This document shows, one piece after another, positions 23,872 through 35,675 of a stretch of DNA of 64,000 bases (its first letter is position 1; each line of letters starts with the position of its first letter). Below the pieces are notes generated by a model that saw only the letters and a list, made by a program, of their open reading frames with translations, was not told where the DNA came from and ran no database searches. Origin of the DNA: Acanthaster planci (lineage: Eukaryota; Echinodermata; Asteroidea; Valvatida; Acanthasteridae); the NCBI RefSeq assembly GCF_001949145.1, contig NW_019091548.1, positions 182,101 through 246,100 of the forward strand. Reading direction: 5' to 3'. Both the position numbers and the translations under genes were made by a program.

Positions 23872-24509
23872 ACATCAGCCTCGTCATGTGCAAGTATACA
23901 TCTAAAAACATACATGTACTATGTACATGTAGGCCTGCACGTACGTGCGTGCAATTTCATGTAGTACGCCGGACCGGTGATCGACCGGGAGTTTTACAAA
24001 ATCACATTTTTGCTAATCCCTAAGGGTGGGTGGATGGATAAAAACAAATTGAAAAAAAATCGAAATTTAAAAACATTGAAAATCTTGCATAACCCCTAAG
24101 TTACCATGAAGCTTATCTAGATTGTACATATATGTGATATAGATATTATGATCTAGAAGTGCTTTAGACTTGACCATGTCGGGATTCCCTGTGACGTTTT
24201 TCTTCGTAATTTAACGTACGTTTATGTTTTGGCTAAAGAGGTTTTGAACGCTGCGCGGCGGTATTTGCTTAGCGCCCTCTTGTGTCCTCTTATTACCGTG
24301 CGTCAGAAATCCCTGTTTCACAGGTTCTCGAGGTCATGGTCAAGACCTGTGCCGGTCTGATAAATTGTTTTGCAAGGAAATCTGCTTGAAAGAATCCAAA
24401 CAGACAGCTTCTTACGTTGGTCCTTAAATAATCTTTTTGCCAAAGTTTGTCCAAAATACAATCAGGCAAAGTACATTATGATATACAAGAAAACACACCA
24501 CCATTTTTC
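23872..24509. other. Non-coding stretch
   Basis: Contains a TACATGTA cluster and a CTCF-like core; no gene seen. Confidence 0.5.
24272..24280 (-). promoter_or_regulatory. CTCF-like core AGAGGGCGC (reverse)
   Basis: The reverse strand reads ACACAAGAGGGCGCTAAG, which contains the AGRKGGCGC core. See 20673 and 53439. Confidence 0.25.
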
Positions 24510-24747
24510 ATTCATGCATTCATTCATGCATCCATGCATCCATCCATCCATGCATCCATCCATCCATCCATCCATCCATCCATCCATCCATCCATCCATC
24601 CATCCATCCATCCATCCATCCATCCATCCATCCATTCATTCATTCATTCATTCATTCATTCATTCATTCATTCATTCATTCATTCATTCATTCATTCATT
24701 CATTCATTCATTCATTCATTCATTCATTCATTCATTCATTCATTCAT
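24510..24747. repeat. Compound tetranucleotide microsatellite (CATC)n(CATT)n
   Basis: About 100 bases of CATC-type repeats are followed by about 115 bases of CATT. On the minus strand this reads (AATG)n then (GATG)n, immediately after the 3' end of the LINE at 24748-25775. It is probably an expanded retrotransposon tail. The His/Pro/Ser/Ile repeat frames over it are artefacts. Confidence 0.95.
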
Positions 24748-25775
24748 AGATGGTTTATTTGAAATTAAAATTTACATCAAACAACTAGTCGAGGATTAAA
24801 CATGTTTATTTACAGACTAAATACCTATACATATAAATATACTCCATAAAAACACCATAAAATACCAACATGTGCCATAAAAAATACATCATACGGAAAT
24901 AGTAACATTTAAATAGATAACACTACATAAGTCAGGACATGCATTAATTAAAGTAACCATGTATGGCACTGCTGACTTTTTGTACCGCTGAGTACGACAG
25001 CGCGGAATTTGTGAGAGTTGGGAATGTCTTAGCCTGCGTTCAGAGACTTCATTATGTGTACTGGGCAATAAATGACGATATCTAGTAGAATTAGAATACC
25101 ACTACCAAGGCGTATAATCAATTGATCACGTCTGGAGACAAGATTTGGCAAAGAAAACAATTCTAAAAGCTGAGAATATGAAAAAATGTTGGGATAAGCT
25201 ATTATCCTCAATGCTCGTCTCTGGACACTCTTAATATTATGGGATTGTGCCACAGTAATAGAAGAGGACCAGACAGCTGCTCCAAACTCAAGAAATGGGT
25301 GAATGTACATTTTATAACTCAACACTAAATCATCAGTGCTCGCACCGTTCTTTTTCAACATACTTAATATGAACAGCCGTCTGGAAGACGTTGTAATGCT
25401 CCTCCCTACCTGCTCATCCCATTTCAGCGTGTTTGTAACAGAGATACTAAGGAGTTTAACTGAAGAAACCATCTGTAGCTGAGTGTAATCAATAACTACA
25501 TTGGGGGAGGTGGTAAATTACGATGAAATGAAACTTGTATGGTTTTGCATTATACAGGATTCAACTTCATATCCTTCTCCTGACACCAATTAGCAATGGA
25601 GTCTAAATAACCCTGCAAATTTGATTTTCCATCCTTATAATAATAATAACCCCAAGAACATTTAAATCATCAACACACTTCCAGCGATTTGGTATATTAC
25701 AAGCTAAATCGTTAACCATGGCTAGAAATAAAATAGGGCGCAACTTTGTTCCCTGTGGAACTCCACAAGAAGTTT
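24748..25775 (-). mobile_element. 5'-truncated CR1/L2-type LINE, reverse transcriptase C-terminal half
   Basis: Reading the minus strand gives SCGVPQGT (about 25765), then a CVDD box in place of YVDD, then LDSIANWCQEKDMKLN, then a 147-residue frame (25029-25472) with VKLLSISVTNTLKWDEQV, MYIHPFLEFGAAVWSSS and VQRRALRI, all typical of the RT thumb of CR1/L2-like LINEs. After a frameshift the conserved tail RYKKSAVPYMV follows. The 3' UTR of about 190 bases runs into (TGAA)n-type repeats. Upstream RT motifs and the endonuclease are absent. Confidence 0.85.
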
Positions 25776-25900
25776 AAAATAGATGGATAGAAACGCAACT
25801 TAAGAAATACAAGTAAGATTCCAAGTTTTTCATGGTGGAAGAGACATGAGAAATAGGTTTGCATGTACAACATGGAATCAGTCTCTTTTGGGCGGGTTGT

Positions 25901-26113
25901 GGTTCTTAAAAGAACCGGTGAGTGTTAACTCAACGTTTCGGCCAGTGTACTCTGGCCGTCCTCAGGAGAGTGTGTCGGACTGGAGTGGCTAGCTTCCACG
26001 CTCCACCGCTTCTGGATTACCTTTATAACCAAGCTATTCACTCCTGTCCGGCACACTCTCCTGAGAGCACTGGCCAAAACGTCGAGTTAACACTCACCCT
26101 TTTTTTAAGAACA
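25901..26113. mobile_element. Inverted repeat with Penelope-type hammerhead-like signature
   Basis: Arms of about 80 bases (25901-25987 and 26039-26113) are imperfect inverted copies. On the minus strand the left arm reads TCCTGAGGACGGCCAG, then AGTACA, then CTGGCCGAAACGTTGAG. This has the layout CTGANGA, a GGCCAG/CTGGCC stem, then GAAAC, as in the hammerhead ribozymes reported in Penelope-like elements. The second arm has lost most of the stem. Pairing of the outer stem is not evident, so catalytic activity is uncertain. Confidence 0.5.
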
Positions 26114-29100
26114 CACCTCGCCAAAAAGATTGATTCCACGGAGTACCCGCAAACTTATTTCTTAAGAAATAGACTTGAATTGAAAAGAGGTACAAAGCAA
26201 TTCAACAAATAAGTGTGAAGGAACAAAATGAATTATACAGAAAAATGCAATCCCTTGTACAATCGAAATAAAAGTAAAATCAGGCTTAGCTGCAATTGCA
26301 CCAGCTTGATCCAAACTTGACCAGTAGACGTGGGTGAAGCTCCAAGACCTTAGTAGTCCTTTGCTTGGTCAGTTAAAAATGCATGCTCTTCCTGACAAAT
26401 GAGGGTACTGTCATTTTCATTTCATCATTTATAATACCAATGGAAGACTCTGATCAAATTACGAACCCAGATTGTGTTCATTAGCTTATATTTGACATAA
26501 CAATTAATCGCAAAAAATCACCAAAAGCATTTACAACGGCAAAATATCCACAGTTCTGGCAAATTTTGGTGTAGACAAAGTAACATAAATGCTTTTGCTT
26601 TGGATGACGCCACACTTTTGCTCATAAATATGTAATTTCGCTTAAGCATAAGAAACGAAAATATACCAAAGTGCCTTTCAAATGTCACAAATATAAATTA
26701 AAAGTCAGATTAAATTTAACACAAAGCAGTGTCCCCCTGGAAGCACCACTAGTGTTTTGCTTTGCACGGCTGCGGCATCCTACCAGTACTTGCTTTTGGG
26801 CGTGGTTGAGCAAGGGTGCTGGGTTATCCCCTCCATCTATTTTTTTCGCCTCTCACACAAATAAAAGGTGGGATTTTAAATTTTCCAATAAATATTCCAA
26901 GGAACTACCCCCAATAAACCCATGAACAAATTAAACAAGAAAGAAAATCAGTTTAAAACCACACCTGCTTCAACTGCTGTCTTGTGACAACTAGACCATT
27001 TCCTCTTCCTTCCTTGCTTACTTTCTTCCTGTTTTTCATTCTTTGGCTTAGATGGGAGCTCGGGCCCCTGTTGGGATTTCCCCAAGGATGTGTGTGTCAT
27101 GTTCACAGGAACATCAGTACCGCTCGTATGCGTCTCAATCCAGATGGCATGCAAACCTCCTTCCGGTGACGGTTCTTAGAAACATTCATAATGGAAAATC
27201 CCACCTCACTGCGCCCCCCCAACACTTTTCGTATCTAACTTTATTCGCCGTCCATTAATATAAATAGATACCGCGTTGTTCAGTACCCATCAGATATCGT
27301 CTACTTCACTCCTCTTTTTATGGCCCACTTGTCAAGTATCTTCCAGTGCATGGGGCAAATTCAAGACATTTGCATATATTTCACTGACGGAAAGTCAAAA
27401 GTAATGTCACTTGTCTGTGTATTGTACTTTCTGGGCATTTATACCGAGGGAATTTCCCTGTTAGTTTAGACGGAAATGTACCAGGGTCGTTTGGCTGACT
27501 TTTCTGAAAAGGTTCCTGTGAGTTTTCCAGGAAGATTTCTTTTTAAAGGTTGGGAACCTTTGTCCTGTTTTGGTTCCGACTCTGGTGGGTATTTATTTGT
27601 AAAAGAATGCTTTGTAACGTTCGTATGTGCATGTGTTGCCTTCAAAGACGTCTTTGTGATGTCAGAAATTTGTTTGTCATAATGACAAAGCTTGTATATA
27701 TTTTCTGCACACTGTATTAGCTATTGAATTTTATTTTCAGTTGTGCAGCGCTCTCAACGTTTAATATTATAAATCGTGACCCTACACCCAAGAACCTATA
27801 AATTACGGTTTTGTTTCTCAGTTCTTTGATTCCTTGACGCGGCATCTCAAATTAACCTGTCTGTTATTGTTTAATCGTTTCTGCTTATTTTCTTCTCTTT
27901 CAAAGTGGTATTAGTATGTCAACTCCCCTTTGTTCATTTCGTAGTGCAACTGTTTGTCGGGATTCAAAAACTGGAAGTATTTGTAACACAGCTCAGGCAC
28001 TACTACAGACCTCTGCATTTAGTATGATATTTTTATGGTGCTCATTACTTTATACCCATTAAAAATTCCTGTAAAAATGATCTGAGTGCCATGTGCCGGA
28101 ACAAAGGTTCGACCAACCGATTGTCTCAGTCCACCGTGGTGCTGGCAATGCGCGCAAACATCCCGCCTAACTGTGAAGTAGGAAAACACGAATCGGGCAA
28201 AAAAGCCACCCGCCTGCAATAAAGACTCTCTGATTAATGATTTTACTGCTGTGTTTTGCGTGACTTTTTCTCGGGCCTAATTGTTTTATACTTTGCATCG
28301 GAACCATGGAAAACAAAAAACGGAAATCTAAGGACACCTGCAGCAATGGGAATGAGGAGGGCATTTTAGCAGGCCGGGCAAGCAGCAGTGCACGTCACCT
28401 GTTTTCACAAAAAAGGCTTAAAACAAAAAGTGACCATTATTCGCATGGCACCGCCTCGACGAAATGAAAGTTTTGACTGGGAAAACAAACGTCTATGAAT
28501 TGACCATCTCTCTGCTTCAATATACTGGAGGACCTAGGCTGGAAAGCGAGTACTCTGTCTTTTTTATACGCATGCAAATAGGGAGTATTGCCAAAGCCAG
28601 GCTTTCGATTTGGGGCACAACAATATTGAAAGTGGACCTAGACAAGCGTTCTCACGCCTCTGCTATGGAAGGATTTAATCTTCCAGAATCAAACAAAAAT
28701 CAGACAAATATATTGCTTTGTCCCAGAATGTTTTAGAGTTGGGTCCAAAATATATTATCTTACTCATAAAGTACTATTTTTTTTAAAATAGTATCGTACA
28801 TTTTATGTATCCGGTTTGTCACAACGCATGAACGTGCACATATAACTGTGTTTTTCAAACAGTTATTCACTGACTAAGAAAATCTTTACAAGTGAATCAT
28901 TCTGTGCGCTCAGTTTTCTGCAGCATGTGTGTAAAAAAGGTTAATTAGTGATCGTGAAGTTAGTCCAACATTGAATGCTGAGGTTCCCTATACTTGTATC
29001 ACCATGACCGTCCACACATCCGACCTTAGATACGGTGGTTCGTGATGCATGTGCATGCAAGAACATTTCGCGTGTAGACCACACTGTGGTGTGTTGTAGA

Positions 29101-30370
29101 ACTTCAGTTCACCGGATCGAGACCAGGCGTATGATTCGACTTGTTGTTGGAAACTCCAAACTCGGAGCAGTTAATACCTTCATACCACGACAGGATAGAA
29201 CTCTTTCTGTACGAACAGGCCTCTCATTCTTATTTGACTGAGAAAAATAAAGTTGCACAAGCCTGGGTGTGGCAAAATAAAACCAACCATCCAATAACTG
29301 CGTCTTTACTCACGTCAAGGGGTACAATGCATTGCGTTTCCTCTGAGTATTGGAGCACAGTGAGTGAAGATCAGGAACTCATGGCAAAAATTTGCCCAGA
29401 AAATTGTCATCTTTATTTCTAGTGAAATCTTCATTATCCTAAGTGTGATTTGAGTCCCAAGTGTGACGTCGCAGTCTGATTTGCGATTCACTGACACAAC
29501 CCCCCCAGTGAAAAAAATGTTAAAGATGATTTCAGTTCACTATTCAGCTTAATGACACAATGTAGCTTTTCTGTTGTAATCGCAAAATGGTATATCTGTT
29601 TGTGATTATAACATTTGGTTTGCATGGACTATAGCACGGATTATGTCTGGAAAATAGGAATTAGATGAGCCATATGTTCATTTTATAGAACATGTGTAAT
29701 TGGGGAGATTTCCTTAAACTGGAATTGTCATGGCGGGTCCGGCTCGATGAGCAAAATACTTTACCACACACGTGTCGTGCAGGAACAACTGCATTATAGT
29801 CCGGCACGCTGCATACTGCAATCCATTCCAGCGGCCATGGCGCCGCACGTTCACACTGGCACCTAGGATCGATACTATTTGCTCGGCAAATAATGACTGT
29901 AGGCTTACCCAAACGGAGAGAGGCGAGTGGTTCTCAATTTCGTTTCAGAATCAGATAAAGCCAGTTTGCTTGAATCCAGATGGCCGAATCAACTGGGATG
30001 CATCTGATCGCCATGATATAAATGACCTGTTATGCACGGATAGCTTGTAAAAAGAATAATCCATGGCTTTCGGGTGACATTTTCTTTGTCATCATGACCA
30101 CATTATTAATTGATAATCCAACATGCTAGGGCATAGATCCACAAAAAGGGTTACGCATGTAGAGAGTGATTACAACATTGCACAGCTTGCTCCGGTATGG
30201 TTATGAGACCTATTGCATGTTAGAGCCACGAAGGAGCCCGTTATATTGTAAAGCTCGCGAACTTGAAGAAACCTGTATGCAGAGAACACATTGAAGAAAT
30301 GTTTCAAAGTCTCGAGGCCTGTGATGAGGCACGCAATCAGGTTGGCACTGAAAAACCATATGATCTGAGG

Positions 30371-30430
30371 AGGATTCGAACCCAATACACAAAAGTGAAC
30401 GTAAAGAAAAGTATCGCAGCGCCAACGTAG
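30371..30430 (-). repeat. tRNA-derived SINE head (A and B boxes)
   Basis: On the minus strand an A-box-like TTGGCGCTGCGATA is followed about 30 bases later by a perfect B box, GGTTCGAATCC. This is internal Pol III promoter spacing. A plausible SINE body continues toward 30160. No clear tail or target duplication was found. Confidence 0.4.
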
Positions 30431-33400
30431 TTCCCAGAGGTCACCTGGTACGTTCTTTATTTTAAGACCAATGTATCGGTCATCCGCTTTCTATTTTTCA
30501 CAAATAACTAGAAATTCGACCACAGTTGTCTTCATTTCTCATTCGCCTTTTTGGACGTGCAGTTTGGTTCTGGCTATGGAGTGCAATTGGCCTCACCCGA
30601 GAACACGATGATTTCGGTTCTACGAGCAAGGAAAGTCGGCTGAAGGACATATTTCTTTGCTTACACAAAACAAGACGGATGAAATGAAAGCTGAAGATCA
30701 GATTTTCTGTCGCTCAAATTCCATGTCTGGAAAGAAAAGAAGGTTAATCATGGAAATACTAAAGCAAACAACAAACGACTTCGGACAAGTAACTTCTACA
30801 TAATACTTATTTGTTGTTTCTGTGGACGTATACTTACTGACGTTAGACCTACGAAATTTTAAAATCATACGGATTTCATTCTGGTTGTCATCAATTTTGT
30901 CCTGTTAAACAAGGATTCACTGTAATAGAGGCCCCAAAAGAAGAAACCCACGTGGATGTCCAAATTTCAACGATATCTTGCTCTGACAGCTGAACGGGGC
31001 GCAAAGTCTAGCCTGGAATAGCCTATGACGTCAACAGATCTGAGCAACGACAAACACTTCAAACTTCTGAATCTCACGAACCATTGACATCCTTACAAAC
31101 TAAAGTTTGCAAAACAAATCGTTTCTCGATTCACGAAAGACCCCCGCCTTCAGAGTTTAGACCCACAGTAGTTTAACGCTTCTAGCGAGTTTCTTTGGAT
31201 GATTTGAATAATTTCCGTAAATAAGAAAAGGCCTGAATCTTGTTCGGACTGCCAGTCAACGATGGCATAATTTGGCATGATAGTTTATAGTTTCTTGAAC
31301 GGAAACCCTATACGAAGCAAATCTTCACGTGATAACGGAAGATAATAATATAGTAAAATAAATATGAGAAAGAAGTCGTATGAAAAAATAAACAACAGTG
31401 TGATGGCTGGTTCCAAAGTCGAGAAGTCATTCATAAAGATAGCACAGGGCAATAATGCACGTGATCAGACTACGGGTCTTCAGATTTCGTGAAAACAAGA
31501 TTTTGCTTTCCAATCTCTTTATGCACAAGAACAGGTACAATGGGTAAACGATATGGTACGTAACTAAAACGTTCACAAAAATTAGGATGTGTTTCGCTGT
31601 GGACGAAGTTCTCTCATTTCTCTGACTATAATTTGGAAAACCCCAAACAACCGCACATTTAAATGGTAAGCGCTTTATCTAAGTAATGGTGTAGAAGCAA
31701 TTCCAGTGTTCTCTATATTATACAATTATAATTCAGTGTTTCCAAAATTGATATTCTTAGTATTAATCTCTCTCAAGAAAAGGCCAAGTGGCTTTTATAC
31801 ACGAAAAGGAGTTGAGAAGAAATGCAAGGGTTTGAAGAGACAGCATTCGCCGTGCGCTAACACCGGCACTTGAACAGGGTGAAGGGGTGAGACACGGCTA
31901 CCAGGCGTCTGCCTCTCCTACGGTACAGTCGACTAATTCAAACCCCATTGAAAATAATGTAAAATCTGCACCATTCGGGGCCCAATAACATGCATGCCAA
32001 CATCTCTGAGACTTCTGAAACACAAATTAAATTACTGTCTAGGCACTAATCTCTCAATTTTTTTGTGGGTTAACAAATTACATTTTTAATTATTCCCACA
32101 AAATAAAATCACCCCGAAAAGTGATTTTTCCGAAGTCTGATTACAGCAATTTTCAAGCGGCAACTCTCAACATTTTCGGGCAGTGAGGACCATTTTGCAA
32201 CCGTAGTTTTTAGCCATTCTGCTCTCATATGAAAGTTTAAAGATCCAGGGGGTTGATCCTAGGAAACAATCTCAACATTTTTGGGGCCAAACAATCCCCT
32301 TTTTCAAAAGATACTGCGGGGGCACTTTTAATGCTAATGAGTTAGCCAGAAATTCTCACTTGAATTAGTAGTCTGCACCCCCTGTCGTTTGAGTGATGAA
32401 GTACACTAGGTTATCGGATCTTTTTAGTCGTGATTGTGTACATGTATTGTGTTTTTTCTGTCACCTGTATAATTATCCGAAGTTTGTACCACCTAATACT
32501 TGTGCATGTACATGTAGTTGCAGAGTCGTTGTACAGAAAGTTTTTGGCATTGACCAACGTAAGGAAGTTAGAAGAGAGACATTACCAAAAGCCATAGCCT
32601 AAACACAAATCCACGAATAAAGAAAATGGTTGCAGGTGGATTTTTTCCTGGATGTTGACTCAGGTACGAAGATCTTGACGTCCGTTAATTTTCAACCTAA
32701 AAGATGGCGTTTGAGGTATCGTGTCAAATGTGATAGTGTAGCCATTATTTCGATAACAGTCATTAATGTATTATTTAGGACTATGATGAAATAAGGTAGA
32801 TTTTTGTTAAATTTGTGTAAGACGACCTCATCACTAAACAGATTTCGATTAAAAAAAGGACTGGATTACAGGCTGATTTTGCTAATCTTTTCAGATGATA
32901 ATTGTTCCATTTGTAAAGTGATTAACAGACTTCAAATAAAAAATAGCTAAGGAAATTTAACAGTTTATGTCCCTCTAGTCAACAGGGAAGACGTGATTCG
33001 TGCAACGGAAGAACCCCTGAGCAACCACACGTGAACCAAAGTTCAACAAATTGTAAATAGTTCTCATTGAACGTTACCTTATCAGTTCGCCTGTCTGCAA
33101 ATAAATAGGTTTTGTTCGCTGCACCGGTGACGTAGGGAAGGCTAAAAGGGCTCGCGTAAGAATCCGACAAGTGTTTAGAAACTGTAACAGACACCTATAC
33201 TAGCTTGATAAATATCACACTTTTAGTGCTAAATGAAGACAACTCCTTCTCAACAATAAGAAAAAGTTTTGCTCACATTAATTGCAAAGTCATCTTGCTA
33301 AATTATAGTTGACATCAGCAAAAAAGTGGAGTATCTGGCCGGAGTAGCGCTCGTTACACGTCTTGTGTGATTTTAGTCAACCCATATTTAGTGGATTCTT

Positions 33401-34932
33401 TCGTTATTTCAAGTTTCGATTCTGTAAAATATAGCCTATTATAGCTTGAAGTTGTTTCTAACGATAATATAAAGCCAAAACGTTGTTTCTAGGTGAGTAG
33501 ATTTATTTTATATATTTGCGTGTGCGTGTTCTATGAAAAAAATATTTCACCTGTTCGTTTGGTAACATCTTACACATTTAACGCTGATGGCTCAAATGTT
33601 GAAGCAATGGGTGATTTTTTTAATATTCTTGTTCGAGGTTTGGCTGAATCATTGGCTTAGGCGAGGCCCTTTTAAGGGCACTGTGGAAATTTATTACTTG
33701 GAGTACGAGTGGCTATATATCAATTACCGATTTGGTGAACTTATCAGACTTCATTGACACGGCACACGGTTTTTGAGCGTCCGATAGCCAAACGGAAGTT
33801 TTTAGCTTGCGGCGTGTGTATTCAGTCAATAGTGTGAAGTCAACACAGTACACACAGCAGCTAGTCTGGCAAAATCCGGGCAACCAGCAACGCTGCCAGT
33901 TGAACAGGACAGCCAGTCGGCACAACTTGAAGGTTGTTAACTTTTATTCTCGCTGGGTTCTGACTATAGATGTTCTAAGATCACAATGACAGTGAATCTG
34001 ATAAACATTTCATATCAGAGTTTCCACTCGGTAAATGATCTGGAAAACAACATGGAGGAGTTCCATGTGTGCTTCATTCTCAGGGGAAAAGCCAATGTGG
34101 AAAACGAGGGAATAAAAACTGTATAGAGTAAAAAAAAAAGGACACAGAATATCGATATAATGTTTTTCAGAAACTTTCAGGACGAGGTTTCAGTTGGTGG
34201 CATAAAAATGGCTTCTCGGACAATCAGAATTTGGGGAACAAGTTACTTGCCATCTATTGAGTAAAACCGTTGTAAAAAAGAAATGAGCAAATTATTTCAC
34301 TGCGGCGAAAACTAAAGTAGGACCGCTAAATTTTCAAACCGAATTGTAAAAATTAATGGTATATCTGACTTTCGGTCCTGTGTGCGGTAGTGCGGTAGTA
34401 ATGAGAAATGATCCAAAAATATTGGGAAGGGGATTCATGGTTTTGAGATCTGGAGGAACATCATGCGACCTAGCCTTCATTAGTACTGAACCTTGCTTAA
34501 GTTGGGTATAAAAAAATACTGATAAATCATACAACCACAGAATAGATCAACTCAGAAGACTTGACGGTTGGGATCGAGGGCAAGTTGGCTGCTGACTGTT
34601 TACTCTCACTCTTTTAAAAAATAAAAAAAAAAAACGAAACGAAAAAGTGATTCGGTAGCAGCAAATACAAAATTGGACTCACAATGACATACACTTTAAC
34701 CTTATTCTTAATAGCCAGGAACAAGGTGGGTGGTGCAAGCGAATCAGTTTTATCTCTTTAGTTTCTTGCCACACTATTATGTAGCTGATTCTCTTCGAAG
34801 GATTTGGCACACGTGTAAACTGAAGGACTCAAATAAACATTACAGGTCCTTTGTCAGTATTTTTTCAGGCAGTTGCTTATTTACGGATTTAAGTATTTCA
34901 AGAATTTTTTTTTAGTTTACAGACGACAATGG

Positions 34933-34942
34933 GAAAATGAAA
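34933..34942 (+). promoter_or_regulatory. Candidate IRF-binding element GAAAATGAAA
   Basis: Matches GAAANNGAAA and is followed by G. It lies upstream of a gene that itself encodes an IRF, so autoregulation is possible. Motif match only. Confidence 0.25.
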
Positions 34943-35270
34943 GATATCGTGTTCGGCACTTCTTTGCAAATTTTCAAATTTCCTGACTGTTATTTTTCCA
35001 ATTCCAAGGAAACTCGTTTATGTGTACCGAAAATAGCAACGTAGTCTTGGAATAAATACCAAGGTATACTGAACTATAGCAGACAGATTAAAATTCCTCG
35101 AAGAAAATCTTGCTTTGTCTGGAAACTCCTTCCAATAGGCTAAAGACCCTTCTTTGTGTATTTCCTTTGAGCGCCACACTACGATTGGGTAACTTGATAC
35201 ATCCCTCTGCAGTTGTAAATGTTCAGGCTACATTATTCACAACGCACCCCTATTATCCAGTGCAATTGTG

Positions 35271-35570
35271 TCGTCACGAGCACGTGGCCTATTCACGGCA
35301 GCATTCATTCATAAAAATCTCTTCCGGCGCTCCGGAAGTAACACGCCAGAAATGCCGCCCGCTTTCCATATATGGTGTGGGCCCTCCAATTGACCAATCA
35401 ACGCTCAGTATATTTCCGCCTGGTATGAATATTTAGTACATTAAGTTGAAGGTCGTGCTACGTAGCAGATCTTATCAATGGGCGAGGGTATTTTTAGAGC
35501 GGGGAAATTTGCACTGGGCGGGCTTTAGCTGCTCAAGTGACAAGCGCCATACATACAGGCAGATATATAA
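35271..35570 (+). promoter_or_regulatory. IRF gene core promoter with ETS palindrome, CArG box, CCAAT and TATA
   Basis: Within 300 bases lie CGTCA (35272), E-box CACGTG (35281-35286), an ETS palindrome CTTCCGG-CGCT-CCGGAAG (35321-35338), a perfect CArG box CCATATATGG (35366-35375), CCAAT in GACCAATCA (35392-35400), a GC box GGGCGG near 35517, and TATATAA (35564-35570). GGGGATTCC, close to an NF-kB site, follows the TATA box at about 35573. A first exon with a consensus donor begins about 25-30 bases downstream. The sites are seen directly; their use is inference. Confidence 0.55.
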
Positions 35571-35594
35571 GCGGGGATTCCGACTCTTTGCTGC

Positions 35595-35675
35595 AATGGC
35601 CAAGTGAGTCATCCCCGTGAAGTTGTTAGGGCTTGTCCGACAGTTGGAATCTCTCCCCTTCTTTATCTTCTGGAG
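35595..35675 (+). other. Non-coding exon 1 of the IRF gene
   Basis: The start is placed about 30 bases after the TATA box. The exon ends at TCTTCTGGAG|GTGAGT, a strong donor. It contains a four-codon upstream reading frame ATG-GCC-AAG-TGA (35596-35607). That TGA is in frame with the main coding sequence, and the frame then stays open through the splice to exon 2 without another ATG until 40140, which fixes the start codon. The exact transcription start is not determined. Confidence 0.5.

Larger units (their letters stand above)
26114..35270. other. Long intergenic stretch upstream of the IRF gene
   Basis: About 9 kb with no exon I can support. Open frames are 60-108 residues, unrecognised and often overlapped by equally long frames on the other strand. 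A SINE-like head lies at 30371-30430. One GAAAATGAAA (34933-34942) matches the interferon-response consensus GAAANNGAAA, about 660 bases before the presumed transcription start. Confidence 0.55.

Noticed and set aside
24370-24762. Frames rich in Ile-His-Pro-Ser and Phe-Ile-His-Ser repeats
   Set aside because: Direct translation of the CATC/CATT microsatellite; no start context or flanking homology.
31855-31930. tRNA-like string near CAGGCGTCTGCCTCTCCTACGG
   Set aside because: A possible T-arm is present, but the A box and acceptor pairing fail on both strands.
34637-34652. AACGAAACGAAAAAGTG as an interferon response element
   Set aside because: The two GAAA units are one base apart instead of two, so it does not fit GAAANNGAAA.
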